Shown here one piece after another: positions 11,272-20,232 of a DNA stretch of 44,602 bases. Source of the stretch: Sporomusa sp. KB1 (lineage in GTDB: Bacteria > Bacillota > Negativicutes > Sporomusales > Sporomusaceae); the NCBI RefSeq assembly GCF_007830295.1, contig NZ_VLKC01000002.1, forward strand, positions 94,023 to 138,624, written 5' to 3'. Within the stretch, counting starts at the first letter, position 1. Every line of letters starts with the position of its first letter. The notes beneath the pieces were generated by a model that was given only the letters and a program-made list of their open reading frames with translations, had not been told where the DNA came from and did not search any database. The translations under genes and the position numbers were made by a program.

Positions 11272-12192
11272 TCATTTATTTTTAATGCGTGGATCTAAGA
11301 AAAAATACATCATATCAGCTGCCAGATTACCTAAAATAACCAACAAGGTAGTAAAAAGGATGGAGCCCTGCAATAGCGGCAAATCTCTGGTCTGAATGGC
11401 ATTAACCGCAATACGCCCTATTCCCGGAATGCTAAAAATAGTCTCGGTTATAACTGATCCCGAAAGCATGGAAGCAACTTGGATCGCCATAACCGTTACT
11501 ACCGGTAAAAATGAATTTTTGAGCGCATGGTTAAAAAGAACAGCAAGAGCTGACAAACCTTTGGCTCTAGCTGTTCGAATATAATCGTTGCCCATAACCT
11601 CCAACAAGCTGGAGCGAGTTAAGCGGGCAATCGTCCCTGCCGCCCCCCAACCCAAAACCACTGCAGGCATAATAAGACAAAGCGGATTATCAAAACCCGA
11701 AACAGGCAGCCAGCCCAGTGTAAAGGCAAAAATGTACTGCAATAAAAGGCCTGACCAAAAGACAGGCATAGATACACCGAGTAACGCACTACCCATAAAA
11801 AAATAATCAATAACAGAATATTTTTTAACAACAGACAATATTCCTGCCGGAACCCCGACCACCCAGGAAAAAATCATAGCCGCTGTTGCCAATACTAAGG
11901 TATTAGGAAAAGCATCTAACAGTAATGTCGCAACAGGCCTGTTCATCTTATAGGAAACACCAAAATCGCCATGCAGTGCATCCCATACAAAATTAAAATA
12001 CTGTACATAAATTGGCTCATCCAAATGCATTTGAGCCCGCACCCGCGCTATCGTATCAGGATCAACATGGTCATTCATCATCAAGGTCACCGGGTCCCCT
12101 GGAACAATATGTAAAAGTATAAAGATAAGTAATGTTACCCCTAATAATATTGGAATGGAACTGATAATACGTTTAACAATGAATAGTACCAC
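11272..12192 (-). CDS. Orphan DppB/OppB-type ABC transporter permease
   Basis: The protein has 306 residues, full length for the DppB/GsiC family of peptide, nickel or glutathione importers. Six membrane segments are visible, the N-terminal motif VKRIISSIPILLGVTLLIF is typical, and the EAA loop appears as RTARAKGLSALAVLFNHALKNS near 200-220. The GTG start follows GGGAGG. The unusual point is isolation: no DppA-type binding protein, DppC partner or ATPases lie on either side, although such permeases work only as heterodimers. The partners may be elsewhere, or this may be a surviving gene of a lost operon. Substrate unknown. Confidence 0.88.
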   Translation of the reverse strand: MVLFIVKRIISSIPILLGVTLLIFILLHIVPGDPVTLMMNDHVDPDTIARVRAQMHLDEPIYVQYFNFVWDALHGDFGVSYKMNRPVATLLLDAFPNTLVLATAAMIFSWVVGVPAGILSVVKKYSVIDYFFMGSALLGVSMPVFWSGLLLQYIFAFTLGWLPVSGFDNPLCLIMPAVVLGWGAAGTIARLTRSSLLEVMGNDYIRTARAKGLSALAVLFNHALKNSFLPVVTVMAIQVASMLSGSVITETIFSIPGIGRIAVNAIQTRDLPLLQGSILFTTLLVILGNLAADMMYFFLDPRIKNK

Positions 12193-12607
12193 TTAGTAAT
12201 CCTCCCGCCAAAGAGCAAATATATTTCAAATTATAACAGAAAAAATAAAAAAACCGTGTATTCGCATTTCTACTATTCGAACTTTCACGGCGTCTTTGCC
12301 TCTATCTACGAATTTTTTTAATTTATAAGCACACTTTTACTATTTTATCAATTTACCATGTAAGATTATACCATGGTGTCCAACTTGAGTCAAACAAACT
12401 CATAAAAGTTAATACAGAGTATTTTGCAGTTGAACAAACATAAACCTGGCTCTTTGCTGTAATAATGTATTGCACATTATACAGCAAAGAACCAGGTTTT
12501 CTATGCAAATAATCGCCTGTTCTCTACGAGACCCAGCAATATATCTGAGAATTTGAATCCTAAAGCGCAGGAATACACATGGGAATTATGCACTGCACCG
12601 CGTTTGG
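12193..12607. other. Intergenic region, one terminator, otherwise nothing recognised
   Basis: The 415 bp between the permease and the outer-membrane protein hold the long hairpin described at 12442-12499. The rest is AT-rich, and I see no gene or convincing promoter in it. Confidence 0.6.
12442..12499 (-). terminator. Long hairpin, probable terminator of the outer-membrane protein gene
   Basis: AAACCTGG and TCTTTGCTGTA at 12442-12461 pair with their complements ending at 12499, giving a stem above 20 bp with one extra C and a short loop. T-tracts are short on both sides. It lies about 110 bp after the stop of the minus-strand gene at 12608. Confidence 0.65.
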
Positions 12608-13105
12608 TTAAAATTTAAAGGTTGCACCAACTTCAACTTGATCTTTATCGCGGCCTTCATCAGGCATAAAATTGGTATATGTAACATTGAGATCAACATT
12701 GCTAGCTAATTGAAAAGCAGTACCTATTTGTACTTCCTTAAATTCATCGCCGGCAATAAACGCAGCAGATCCGTCAATTTTCGGCGCTAATGCCCCCTGC
12801 AGACCTAACCCCAGATACATCTCTGAATCATGATAATCAAAATTCCGATTGCCGACAATACCTCGGACATTCTGGGAAAACTGATACTGTCCGTAAACGT
12901 CCTTCATATCACCATAGTAATCACGGTCGCTGGCTTGATACCCAAGCGTAAAGCGGTCACCAAATTTATGTTCAATGTAAACCGTGTCACCAGTTGCGCC
13001 AACCGCCGTTTGTTCGTTAGCCAGGTTATTGAGTGGAGCAGCAGCAAAACTTGTGCCTGCACTCAAAACAAGAAACGACCCTAAAATAAGTAAACTCTTT
13101 TTCAT
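12608..13105 (-). CDS. Small exported outer-membrane beta-barrel protein
   Basis: The protein has 165 residues from ATG 13105, chosen because GGAGG lies 8 nt ahead; the open frame extends to 13123. It starts with a signal peptide (MKKSLLILGSFLVLSAGTSFA), followed by alternating strands and a final phenylalanine, the signature of barrels inserted by BamA. It shares a clear pattern with the protein at 37034: GNRNFD, YLG, a KIDG/GLDG turn, then EVQIG/ELQVG and N-Y near the end. No known porin family is recognised. The intergenic region ahead carries a TTTACCT operator-like palindrome. Confidence 0.72.
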   Translation of the reverse strand: MKKSLLILGSFLVLSAGTSFAAAPLNNLANEQTAVGATGDTVYIEHKFGDRFTLGYQASDRDYYGDMKDVYGQYQFSQNVRGIVGNRNFDYHDSEMYLGLGLQGALAPKIDGSAAFIAGDEFKEVQIGTAFQLASNVDLNVTYTNFMPDEGRDKDQVEVGATFKF

Positions 13106-13168
13106 TTGGAAAACCTCCATCACATTGTAATAACTCTACCAAGTATTCCCATCTTCGATAAAGCTTTT

Positions 13169-13202
13169 AGGTAAAGTAATTTACCTGTGTAATTATTTAC
13201 CT
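13169..13202. promoter_or_regulatory. Operator-like palindrome with extra half-site
   Basis: AGGTAAA (13169-13175), a 4-bp spacer and TTTACCT (13180-13186) form a perfect inverted repeat. A further TTTACCT lies at 13196-13202, 16 bp after the previous one. The group sits 64-97 bp upstream of the outer-membrane protein start and is probably a regulator-binding site; the regulator is unknown. Confidence 0.5.
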
Positions 13203-13347
13203 AAGATGAATATACCACGCAATTTTTAGAGTTTCTTTAGAATTTGTTTAATTATCTATATTTAGAAAAACTCAGCAAAATCCGTTCTCAGTGTACTGCC
13301 TTGAAAAGGCGGCAACTGCTCACTGGTGATGGCGGCAGGATAAAGTA

Positions 13348-14457
13348 TTATTTACCGGTAGCGGCAGCAACCATAGCCTTAACATTTTCAAATTTCGCAT
13401 TTGGCGGTATCGTACACCCGGAAGCAAGAATAAACCCTTTTCCCATATCCTTAATCAATTTGGTGGAATAGTTATACACGTCGTCAGGAGTACCAAGAGC
13501 TAACATGGCAGCCGGGACATCCCCCTTAATACACATGTGGTCACCAAGAACCTCTCTCACTTTATAGATGTTGGTAGCGCCATCGCACTCAAAGATGCAT
13601 TTCTGTTTAGGTAAGGTTTTGAAAAATTCCAAATCGCGTTCCCAGTTACCGTCAATGTGAAGGTCGGCTACCGCACCTTCTTCAATAATTGCCTCAGCAG
13701 CTGCCTTTAGATACTTCCAGACAAATCGTTGCCAGATTTTCGGAGAAAAGAATTCACTAGCGCCCCGAGCCGGTGACATAAAGACAACTAAAGGTTTAAT
13801 GGCTCGTATTTGCTGGCGTAAATCTGCCAGATTTTCTTCAAGAATGACATCTAAAACAGCCTCAACCTTGTCAGGCATTTTAAACATATCTCGCATCAAT
13901 TTTGGAAATGACCGCCCGCCACCCAAAAATTCATTAACTGTGGAGGATGCTTTGGGGGAATATACCAGATAGCCGGCAGCCTCAAAATCTTTGATAAATT
14001 GCGGAACATCTGCCAATTGGGCACGGATCGAATCAAGATCAAAGCCAATTCGATTTTTCAAATAATCCTCGCTAAAAGCTTTCCAGCCTTTATTCAAAAT
14101 GGTATCATAATCTTCCACTGTCATCAATTCCTGCTCATCAAGCTGCCACGGAGTATCATCAGGAAGCTCACGCCCAGGCAATTTGACTTTCGAATAAAAA
14201 ATTAACGGAAAAATTGTGGCTGTCGCATAAGTGCTACCTGTTCCATCCACATCGCCTAAATCTTTAAATGATGATAAAATTGCCTGATGCGAGGCTTTCA
14301 TGTTTGAGACAAATTCTGATAGCTTCATGCCTACATGCTTAGCAAAAACGGCATCTCCCGAAAGTATAACCGGTGCACGATCGGTTTTTTCAAAGGCAAT
14401 CGTTTTTTTCAATCTTTCAGTACGTTCCGCAAGTAATTGTTGTGCTGTTTTCATCAT
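13348..14457 (-). CDS. UROD/MtaA-family methyltransferase-like protein
   Basis: The 369-residue protein belongs to the uroporphyrinogen-decarboxylase superfamily that includes the corrinoid methyltransferases MtaA, MtbA and relatives. The TIM-barrel pattern ends with the family features IKGDVPAAMLALGTPDDVYNY and ILASGCTIPPNAK. In MtaA zinc is held by His-X-Cys and a distant Cys. Here the SGC cysteine is present but the HXC position reads HIDGN (His-X-Asp). It may therefore use a different ligand set or act on another methyl donor. The start follows GAGGAG. Expression from the MFS promoter suggests catabolism of a methylated substrate. No corrinoid protein gene is nearby. Confidence 0.8.
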   Translation of the reverse strand: MMKTAQQLLAERTERLKKTIAFEKTDRAPVILSGDAVFAKHVGMKLSEFVSNMKASHQAILSSFKDLGDVDGTGSTYATATIFPLIFYSKVKLPGRELPDDTPWQLDEQELMTVEDYDTILNKGWKAFSEDYLKNRIGFDLDSIRAQLADVPQFIKDFEAAGYLVYSPKASSTVNEFLGGGRSFPKLMRDMFKMPDKVEAVLDVILEENLADLRQQIRAIKPLVVFMSPARGASEFFSPKIWQRFVWKYLKAAAEAIIEEGAVADLHIDGNWERDLEFFKTLPKQKCIFECDGATNIYKVREVLGDHMCIKGDVPAAMLALGTPDDVYNYSTKLIKDMGKGFILASGCTIPPNAKFENVKAMVAAATGK

Positions 14458-14583
14458 AATCTACTCCTCACTAATCCAAAATTATATTTTCATATGGTAC
14501 CATACGCCGAACACCAACGTACCGGTCCCATTAAACCGCAGCCAGCTTCCACTTTAGCTACTTTACTATTACGTTCCGAATCG

Positions 14584-15864
14584 CTAACCATTTTCAGAAC
14601 ACTTGGCAGCCGGCGGCTTAGGCATAGTTGCAAAGATCAGACAAATAATCCCTGCCAGGCCGATAGCCGCATTAAGCTGAAATGCCGGCGTATAACTCTG
14701 AAAAGAATCAAACAATTTCCCTCCAACTACACCGGCACCGGAAACAACGACAGCAGAGATTGCCTGCAGCATGCCATTAATCTTAGGAAAGGCCGCCGGA
14801 CCAAAAAAGTTGCCCAGCATGGTGTTTTGAGCCACAAAAGACCAGCCAAAACCCGCACCATAAAACACAGCTGCTACATAGGCTGCCATCAGCATGCCAG
14901 GAGCAGCCTGGACAGCAAGATACGAGCCGATAAAGTAACAGCAAATGCCTAACATGAAGACATAGCGAGCCGCCATTCTATCCATGAGCCAACCACTTAT
15001 CAGCCGTCCAAATATCCCCCCCATGGTAAACATCCCCATGGCAAACGCCGCATCTGCCGACGAAATTCCTTTGCCTTTCAAATGCATAATCCAGTGGGCG
15101 GTAAAAAAGAAAAACGGCCATTGACTAGCAGCCGCAGCCAGCACTGTCAACCAATAGGTAATCGACTTATATACATCAGCCGGTTCCCAGATATACTTCG
15201 TCACTAAGGCGTTGGTTACAGGCGTTGCTGCTACCGTTACCGCCGCAGCTTGGCCATCAGGAACTTGGCCAATATCCTGCGGACGTTCTTTCACAAAGAA
15301 CCAGGCAATCATAGCACTAATAACAACAATTCCGGTAACTACCAGCCAGGCTAACCGCCAGTTGCCCCCATTAGCTGCGATCAGCTGGTTCATGGCCGGC
15401 GCACCAATAAAGCCAGCGAAGCCCGAAGCGGTCATGGCCAAAGCCATGGCTCTTCCCCGGAATGTAACAAACCAGCGGGTAACGGTTGTCGATAATGCCA
15501 CAATCGTGCCAAAACCAAGACCGCAACCAACCAAAAACCCAAACCCTACTAAATACTGCCAGGGTTGCGTGGCAACCTGCGCCATCCATAATGTACCAAC
15601 GGCCAGCAAACCTGAGCCAATAACAAATGTCCTGCGAACGCCCCACTTAGTAATTGCCATCCCGACAAGAATGGCCGACGTACCAACAAATAAATTCAAC
15701 AACGAAAAACCTAAGCCGTAAGTAGTGCGATCCATGGGTATTTCCTTTAGCATGAAGGAATTGATAACAGCACCGCCGTACAGCGGAAAACCCATATTGA
15801 GCAAGTATAAGGTCCATAACACCCCAACCAGCTTCCAACCATAAAATTTTTGCTCACTCGCCAT
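14584..15864 (-). CDS. MFS transporter, oxalate/formate-antiporter-like
   Basis: The protein has 426 residues with 12 predicted membrane segments. It resembles the OFA branch of the major facilitator family: FYGWKLVGVLWTLYLLNMG at the start, GWGxR-like motif A (TKWGVRRTFVIGSG) after TM2, and SGWLMDRMAARYVF in the second half. A cytoplasmic loop with KERPQDIGQ, typical of OFA members, separates the halves. The ATG follows GGAGGGG. It is the first gene after a sigma-54 promoter and is followed 126 bp later by the methyltransferase, so it probably imports that pathway's substrate, perhaps an organic acid or methylated compound. Substrate not deducible. Confidence 0.85.
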   Translation of the reverse strand: MASEQKFYGWKLVGVLWTLYLLNMGFPLYGGAVINSFMLKEIPMDRTTYGLGFSLLNLFVGTSAILVGMAITKWGVRRTFVIGSGLLAVGTLWMAQVATQPWQYLVGFGFLVGCGLGFGTIVALSTTVTRWFVTFRGRAMALAMTASGFAGFIGAPAMNQLIAANGGNWRLAWLVVTGIVVISAMIAWFFVKERPQDIGQVPDGQAAAVTVAATPVTNALVTKYIWEPADVYKSITYWLTVLAAAASQWPFFFFTAHWIMHLKGKGISSADAAFAMGMFTMGGIFGRLISGWLMDRMAARYVFMLGICCYFIGSYLAVQAAPGMLMAAYVAAVFYGAGFGWSFVAQNTMLGNFFGPAAFPKINGMLQAISAVVVSGAGVVGGKLFDSFQSYTPAFQLNAAIGLAGIICLIFATMPKPPAAKCSENG

Positions 15865-15902
15865 GTATACCCCTCCTTTTTTTTATTTGCGCATTACTAT
15901 AA

Positions 15903-15918
15903 AGCAATTTCCATGCCA
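15903..15918 (-). promoter_or_regulatory. Sigma-54 promoter (-24/-12) of the MFS-methyltransferase operon
   Basis: The minus strand reads TGGCATGGAAATTGCT, matching the sigma-54 consensus TGGCACGNNNNTTGCW at every fixed position but one, with the invariant GG and GC 10 bp apart. It lies about 40 bp before the MFS start, and the divergent neighbour is a sigma-54 activator. Confidence 0.9.
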
Positions 15919-15984
15919 ATAATTGAAAACTCCCATCACTACTGCTTTCTACAGTATTTGTAAAGTCAATTAACACAATTATAT

Positions 15985-16032
15985 TGACTATTTTGCAACA
16001 TCATTTTGTGAAAAGTGACTATTTTGCAACAT
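15985..16032. promoter_or_regulatory. Tandem enhancer sites for the sigma-54 activator
   Basis: TGACTATTTTGCAACAT occurs exactly at 15985-16001 and again at 16016-16032, with starts 31 bp apart, close to three helical turns. The pair lies 70-115 bp upstream of the sigma-54 promoter, the normal place for an activator, and also ahead of the activator gene itself, which suggests autoregulation. Confidence 0.78.
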
Positions 16033-16165
16033 TTTCTTATATTCTGAACAATATAATTTTTCCGCAATAGAGGAAGGAATTTGTCTATACAACGTCGTAC
16101 CTTATAGTTACTTGGTATAAAACAAAATGCGTTTTGACGATCTCATATTGGGAGGGAGGTGTTTT

Positions 16166-17569
16166 ATGCCTCAAAACTCAATTTGTTTCATGCCGCAAGA
16201 GGTTGACAAATCTGCTAACCCAACCAAAGAAAAGATAATCTTCGTTACCGACAAAAAAGGCTATCTGCTACTTTCCAATACCAAAGCAGCTTTAACTATC
16301 GGCGTACCTATGGAGCAATTACTGCATTTAAACATGCGCGAACTTATACGTAATGGCAATATCAGTACCTCTTATACACTGCAGGCCGCCCAAAACCGGC
16401 GTATCGAACAGGGCTTGGTTACAACTAAATTCGAAGCGGAATTATTAGCAATAAGTACGCCTGTTTTTGACAATAAGGGTGAGCTCCTCTATCTGTTAAC
16501 TACCTGTGTGCCAAACCCATCCCGCAACGTAACCCCAATAAGTAACCCCGGCCTGAAAAATGTCCAGACAGGTACTTTCCGTGGCTTGGTCCTAGCCCCT
16601 GAGAACATTGTCGCTGAAAGTAGCGCCATGAAGTCCATACTGCGCATAGCATCGACAATATCCCAGACCGATAGTCCAATTGTCCTGTACGGAGAATCAG
16701 GCACTGGCAAAGAAGTACTGGCGCAGTATATCCACCGTCAAAGCAACCGTTCTGCGAAGGCGTTTATTGCCATAAACTGTGCTGCTTTATCAGAATCATT
16801 AGCCGAAGCAGAGCTTTTTGGTTATGACAAAGGGGCATTTACCGGCGCTCATGCTCAGGGAAAAATCGGCTTGATTGAAGCAGCCGATGGCGGAACCTTG
16901 TTCCTGGATGAAATTGCTGAATTACCCCTTGTCTTGCAGGCTAAGTTGCTGCGTGTTTTAGAAGCAGGCGAGATTCGCCGCGTTGGCAGTTGTATAAATC
17001 GCACAATTGATTTCCGACTTATTGCCGCAACAAATAAGAACCTAAAACAGATGACCGAAGAAGGAACTTTTCGCAAAGATCTTTTTTATCGCCTAAATGT
17101 ACTCAGCCTGTTACTGCCGCCTTTACGTGAGAGACCGGAAGATGTTGCCATGCTGGCCCTGAAATTTCTGAAAGATTTTAATAGTAAATACAATCTGAGT
17201 ACCAACCTGGATAGTAACACGTTAAGCACTTTTCAACACTATGATTGGCCGGGAAATGTGAGAGAACTACGCAATGAGGTGGAAAAATACGTAATTGCCA
17301 ACATCCAGGACAATTCCACTCAATTCTTAGCGGCAATGTCCGGCATGGCAAAACAGATTTCACAGCCCAACTGCGACTATATGAACTCACAAGAAAACTA
17401 TGGTCCACTAAAACAGGCCATGCGCCAATTTGAAGAACAATATATTGATAGTGTTTTAAAAGTATGCAATTTTCAAATGGGCAAAGCAGCCGATCGACTA
17501 GGCATTTGCCGAACAGTACTGTATCGAAAAATGAAGGCCTTTTCCGAAGCAAAAAGATCACATCTGTAA
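16166..17569 (+). CDS. Sigma-54-dependent transcriptional activator (PAS-AAA-HTH)
   Basis: The protein has 467 residues from ATG 16166, chosen for GGAGGGAGGTG 5-6 nt ahead; the frame is open from 16127. Residues about 22-115 form a PAS-like sensor (VTDKKGYLLLSN). The AAA+ domain carries Walker A GESGTGKE (176-183), the sigma-54 contact loop GAFTGA (223-228) and FLDEIAELP (246-254). A Fis-type helix-turn-helix ends the protein (GKAADRLGICRTVLYRKMKAF). It is transcribed divergently from the MFS gene and almost certainly activates the -24/-12 promoter from the tandem sites between them. The inducer is unknown; a PAS ligand related to the transported substrate is likely. Confidence 0.93.
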   Translation: MPQNSICFMPQEVDKSANPTKEKIIFVTDKKGYLLLSNTKAALTIGVPMEQLLHLNMRELIRNGNISTSYTLQAAQNRRIEQGLVTTKFEAELLAISTPVFDNKGELLYLLTTCVPNPSRNVTPISNPGLKNVQTGTFRGLVLAPENIVAESSAMKSILRIASTISQTDSPIVLYGESGTGKEVLAQYIHRQSNRSAKAFIAINCAALSESLAEAELFGYDKGAFTGAHAQGKIGLIEAADGGTLFLDEIAELPLVLQAKLLRVLEAGEIRRVGSCINRTIDFRLIAATNKNLKQMTEEGTFRKDLFYRLNVLSLLLPPLRERPEDVAMLALKFLKDFNSKYNLSTNLDSNTLSTFQHYDWPGNVRELRNEVEKYVIANIQDNSTQFLAAMSGMAKQISQPNCDYMNSQENYGPLKQAMRQFEEQYIDSVLKVCNFQMGKAADRLGICRTVLYRKMKAFSEAKRSHL

Positions 17570-17580
17570 ATGTAAGCAAA

Positions 17581-17618
17581 AAAATCCGTACCTGCTGAAA
17601 AAAGCAAGTACGGATTTT
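17581..17618. terminator. Bidirectional rho-independent terminator
   Basis: AAAATCCGTAC at 17581-17591 and GTACGGATTTT at 17608-17618 form a stem extended by CTGCT/AGCA around an A-rich loop, with A and T runs on both sides. It separates the convergent activator and TPR genes and can serve both. Confidence 0.85.
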
Positions 17619-17704
17619 CCATTGTTCCGTGTCTGCGAGAATTCATCTCTAAACTGGTAATTTTTACTTCGCCCCCTCCCAGCACTGATACCTAATTCAT
17701 TAAC

Positions 17705-19153
17705 TTACATCAGCTCTTCCTGTAAAGCGTTCTTAACTCTATCCACTACTTCTTGCCAATCACCAAGCTTACGCTGCCGAAAAAGTTTAATTGCCGGATA
17801 CCATGGACTATCTTCTCGCTCTAATTGCCAACGCCAATCAGGATCAAAAGGCAAAAGTACCCACGTCTTTTTCCCCATAGTTCCTGCCAAATGCGCCACA
17901 GCTGTATCAACAGTTATCACTAAATCAAGAGTTTCTATCAATTCTGCCGTGTCCATGAAATCAACAAGTTCGCTTGAAAAATCGCTTACCTTGTATGCCG
18001 GGCCAAGTAAGTCTTCCGCTCTGGATCCAACTTGCAGGCTGATCCAGCTAACACGGGAAATGTCAAACAAATTATGAAATACAGCAAACGGGATTGACCG
18101 CTTCGCGTCGTTGAGATGCTTGGGATGTCCAGCCCAAACCACTCCAACCCTGTACATTTTATCATTGTCGACCTTGCTCAGAGTTTCATTCCAAGTTCTT
18201 GCAGTTGTACTTTTAACCGTTCCATAGGGAACAGCCGGCGGAATGGTTTCCGTACAGGTATTAAATATCACTGGCAGGCTAAGCAAGGAGCAAACATAAT
18301 CGTAGTGCGCTGGTGGCAGACATTCGCCTGTATAAACTGTCAAATCAGGGTATGCGGCCGATAGCAAACGTTCCAATGGCTTTTGAACCCATAAACTCGT
18401 TCTCGACGCTAATTTTTCGACCATTGGCGCATATCTGACAAATTGTAGAGTATCACCAAATCCATATTCCCAACATAGTAAAATACTGCATTCCGTTAAA
18501 TCTTCTCCGTGCCAGTGCGGTATATCAATCTGCCTATACCCATATCTTTTTCGCCGTGACTTTTCGTATTTTTCCCACCCCTTCTCAAACTCTCCCCGTA
18601 ATAAATATAAATTCCCTAGTGAAAAATTTGCTTCAAAATAAGTAGGACGTAGCTCGACAGCCCGACAAAGATGAACCTCTGCTTCTTGGAACTGCTTAGT
18701 AACTCTCAAAAATGTACCAAAATTATAATGGGCTTCCGGAAAATTCGGCTTCAATTGTATAGCACGGCAATAGGCTGCCTCTGCTTCAGCTAGCTGGTAC
18801 GTCGCTTCTAAAACAATGCCTAAATTATTGTAGAATGCCGGATAATTAGGCTTACATTCAATCGCTTTACGAAAACATTCCGCTGCTTTCTGCAAATTAC
18901 CAAAATCCATTAAAACTAAACCCAGGTTATTATAAGCATGCGAATCATTTGGATTCAGTTCAATTGTTCGACAAAAACAAGCTTCTGCTTCCTGCAAGCG
19001 ATCAGTATTTTTTAAAACCAGGCCTAAGTTATTATAGGCCGGTGCATATTGTGGCTCTAACTTTATCGCTGTACAGAAGGCCGTAATTGCATTTTCCCAG
19101 TCGCCCCTTCTAACCAGTTTTATTCCTAAATCCAAATACCTCTTTGGCGTCAT
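17705..19153 (-). CDS. TPR-repeat protein with C-terminal glycosyltransferase-9-like domain
   Basis: The protein has 482 residues from ATG 19153, preferred over a TTG at 19174 because GGGAG lies ahead of it. About six TPR units of 34 residues fill the first 205 positions, with the recurrent AYNNLGLVL and EAExxFCRAIELxPN patterns. The C-terminal half resembles the heptosyltransferase/GT9-like domain common in TPR proteins of this type: YRVGVVWAGHPKH, then DLVITVDTAVAHLAGTMGKKTWVLLP. Such proteins are thought to glycosylate cell-surface or flagellar proteins, but the substrate cannot be told here. The gene stands alone, convergent to the sigma-54 activator. Confidence 0.82.
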   Translation of the reverse strand: MTPKRYLDLGIKLVRRGDWENAITAFCTAIKLEPQYAPAYNNLGLVLKNTDRLQEAEACFCRTIELNPNDSHAYNNLGLVLMDFGNLQKAAECFRKAIECKPNYPAFYNNLGIVLEATYQLAEAEAAYCRAIQLKPNFPEAHYNFGTFLRVTKQFQEAEVHLCRAVELRPTYFEANFSLGNLYLLRGEFEKGWEKYEKSRRKRYGYRQIDIPHWHGEDLTECSILLCWEYGFGDTLQFVRYAPMVEKLASRTSLWVQKPLERLLSAAYPDLTVYTGECLPPAHYDYVCSLLSLPVIFNTCTETIPPAVPYGTVKSTTARTWNETLSKVDNDKMYRVGVVWAGHPKHLNDAKRSIPFAVFHNLFDISRVSWISLQVGSRAEDLLGPAYKVSDFSSELVDFMDTAELIETLDLVITVDTAVAHLAGTMGKKTWVLLPFDPDWRWQLEREDSPWYPAIKLFRQRKLGDWQEVVDRVKNALQEELM

Positions 19154-19228
19154 AGGCTTGCTCCCTGCTATCAATTAATTAACTAGGCTTGCGTTGGCCG
19201 CAAGTCCTGGCATTCCTGGCAAAATCAA

Positions 19229-19253
19229 ACCAGCGGGTAATCACTTCGCTGGT
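19229..19253 (-). terminator. Probable terminator of the urt-ure operon
   Basis: ACCAGCG (19229-19235) and CGCTGGT (19247-19253) form a 7-bp stem with an 11-nt loop. In the minus direction it is followed by TTGATTTTGCC. It lies about 100 bp after the ureD stop. A second small hairpin follows at 19188-19204. Confidence 0.5.
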
Positions 19254-19353
19254 CTGCAGGTCTTTATACTATAATTCATAAATTTATTCCCTTACTTATC
19301 GGATTAATTTATTGTGATTGTGTTTGGTAAACTCTCAGCCATAGCAATGATTG

Positions 19354-20232
19354 TCAATATTTTCGCCATGGCCAGGCAGCTTCATTAAATAAACGCTTGC
19401 GGAAAACCTGCCATAACTCTTTGAAGGCTTCTTGAATATTGTCTGCATTACGTCCTAATGCACGAAAACAATAGGCCTCCTTGGTGAGCTTAGTACCTGC
19501 TAATAGCACACCGTATTTGTTAGCTATTTTTTCAAGATAGCCTTCCTCTACTTCAGTATTTCGCTGCAGCACATAGCCTATTTCCTGCTTGACGTTAGGG
19601 TTAATAACCCAAAAAGTACCAGTATGCGTATAGTCATGTACCAGGCCAAGAGGGTTGTTCCATGACTGTAGCTCAATCGGAACGATTGACGGCTCAAGCA
19701 CAAACCGGTCACTGAAGATAAGCTCCCGGTCAATATAGATATTGGTCTGCTGGTCCAGTTTGCTATAGGCGAAACGCTCCTGCCGCGCTGAACGTCCGGG
19801 AGCATTAATTTCCCAAAACAGTACCGATGCCTGGCTTGAAACCAGGATATTGGTCCTACTTAACAGGCAGCTTTCCGCAAAGGGAATGATAACTTCCGGC
19901 ATATACTCCAGCCGCGCACCAGCCTCTACACATATTGTTGTAAACTGCTTGGAAAAGTTGCGCTTGGGGGAACGGAAAACCTTTGTAGCGCCCTGCCCCA
20001 TTATGACAGCCTGCGCATTTTCTTTCACCCGTACATAAATAGAATGCTGATCTCCTTGAAGAAGACCAGCGGCAGGATTCATGATAAAAAAACTTACTGT
20101 CTGTTCACTGACAGGATACAGCGGACTAGATACCCGGAGCGGCATACGCTGCCTTAAAGAACTAAGCACACTACGGCCATTTATTGCCGCTACCTCAGCT
20201 TGAACAATTCCCTGCTTTAACTTGGCTAACAT
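19354..20232 (-). CDS. ureD: Urease accessory protein UreD (UreH)
   Basis: The protein has 292 residues from ATG 20232, which overlaps the ureG stop (TGATG) and has GGAGG 7 nt ahead; the frame is open to 20271. UreD is the scaffold that binds apo-urease and, with UreF and UreG, delivers nickel to the active site. Typical family segments are visible: MNPAAGLLQGD, GQGATKVFRS and GARLEYMPEVIIPFA. It is the last gene of the operon; in many bacteria ureD comes first, so the order here is the ureABCEFGD variant found in many Firmicutes. Confidence 0.95.
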   Translation of the reverse strand: MLAKLKQGIVQAEVAAINGRSVLSSLRQRMPLRVSSPLYPVSEQTVSFFIMNPAAGLLQGDQHSIYVRVKENAQAVIMGQGATKVFRSPKRNFSKQFTTICVEAGARLEYMPEVIIPFAESCLLSRTNILVSSQASVLFWEINAPGRSARQERFAYSKLDQQTNIYIDRELIFSDRFVLEPSIVPIELQSWNNPLGLVHDYTHTGTFWVINPNVKQEIGYVLQRNTEVEEGYLEKIANKYGVLLAGTKLTKEAYCFRALGRNADNIQEAFKELWQVFRKRLFNEAAWPWRKY

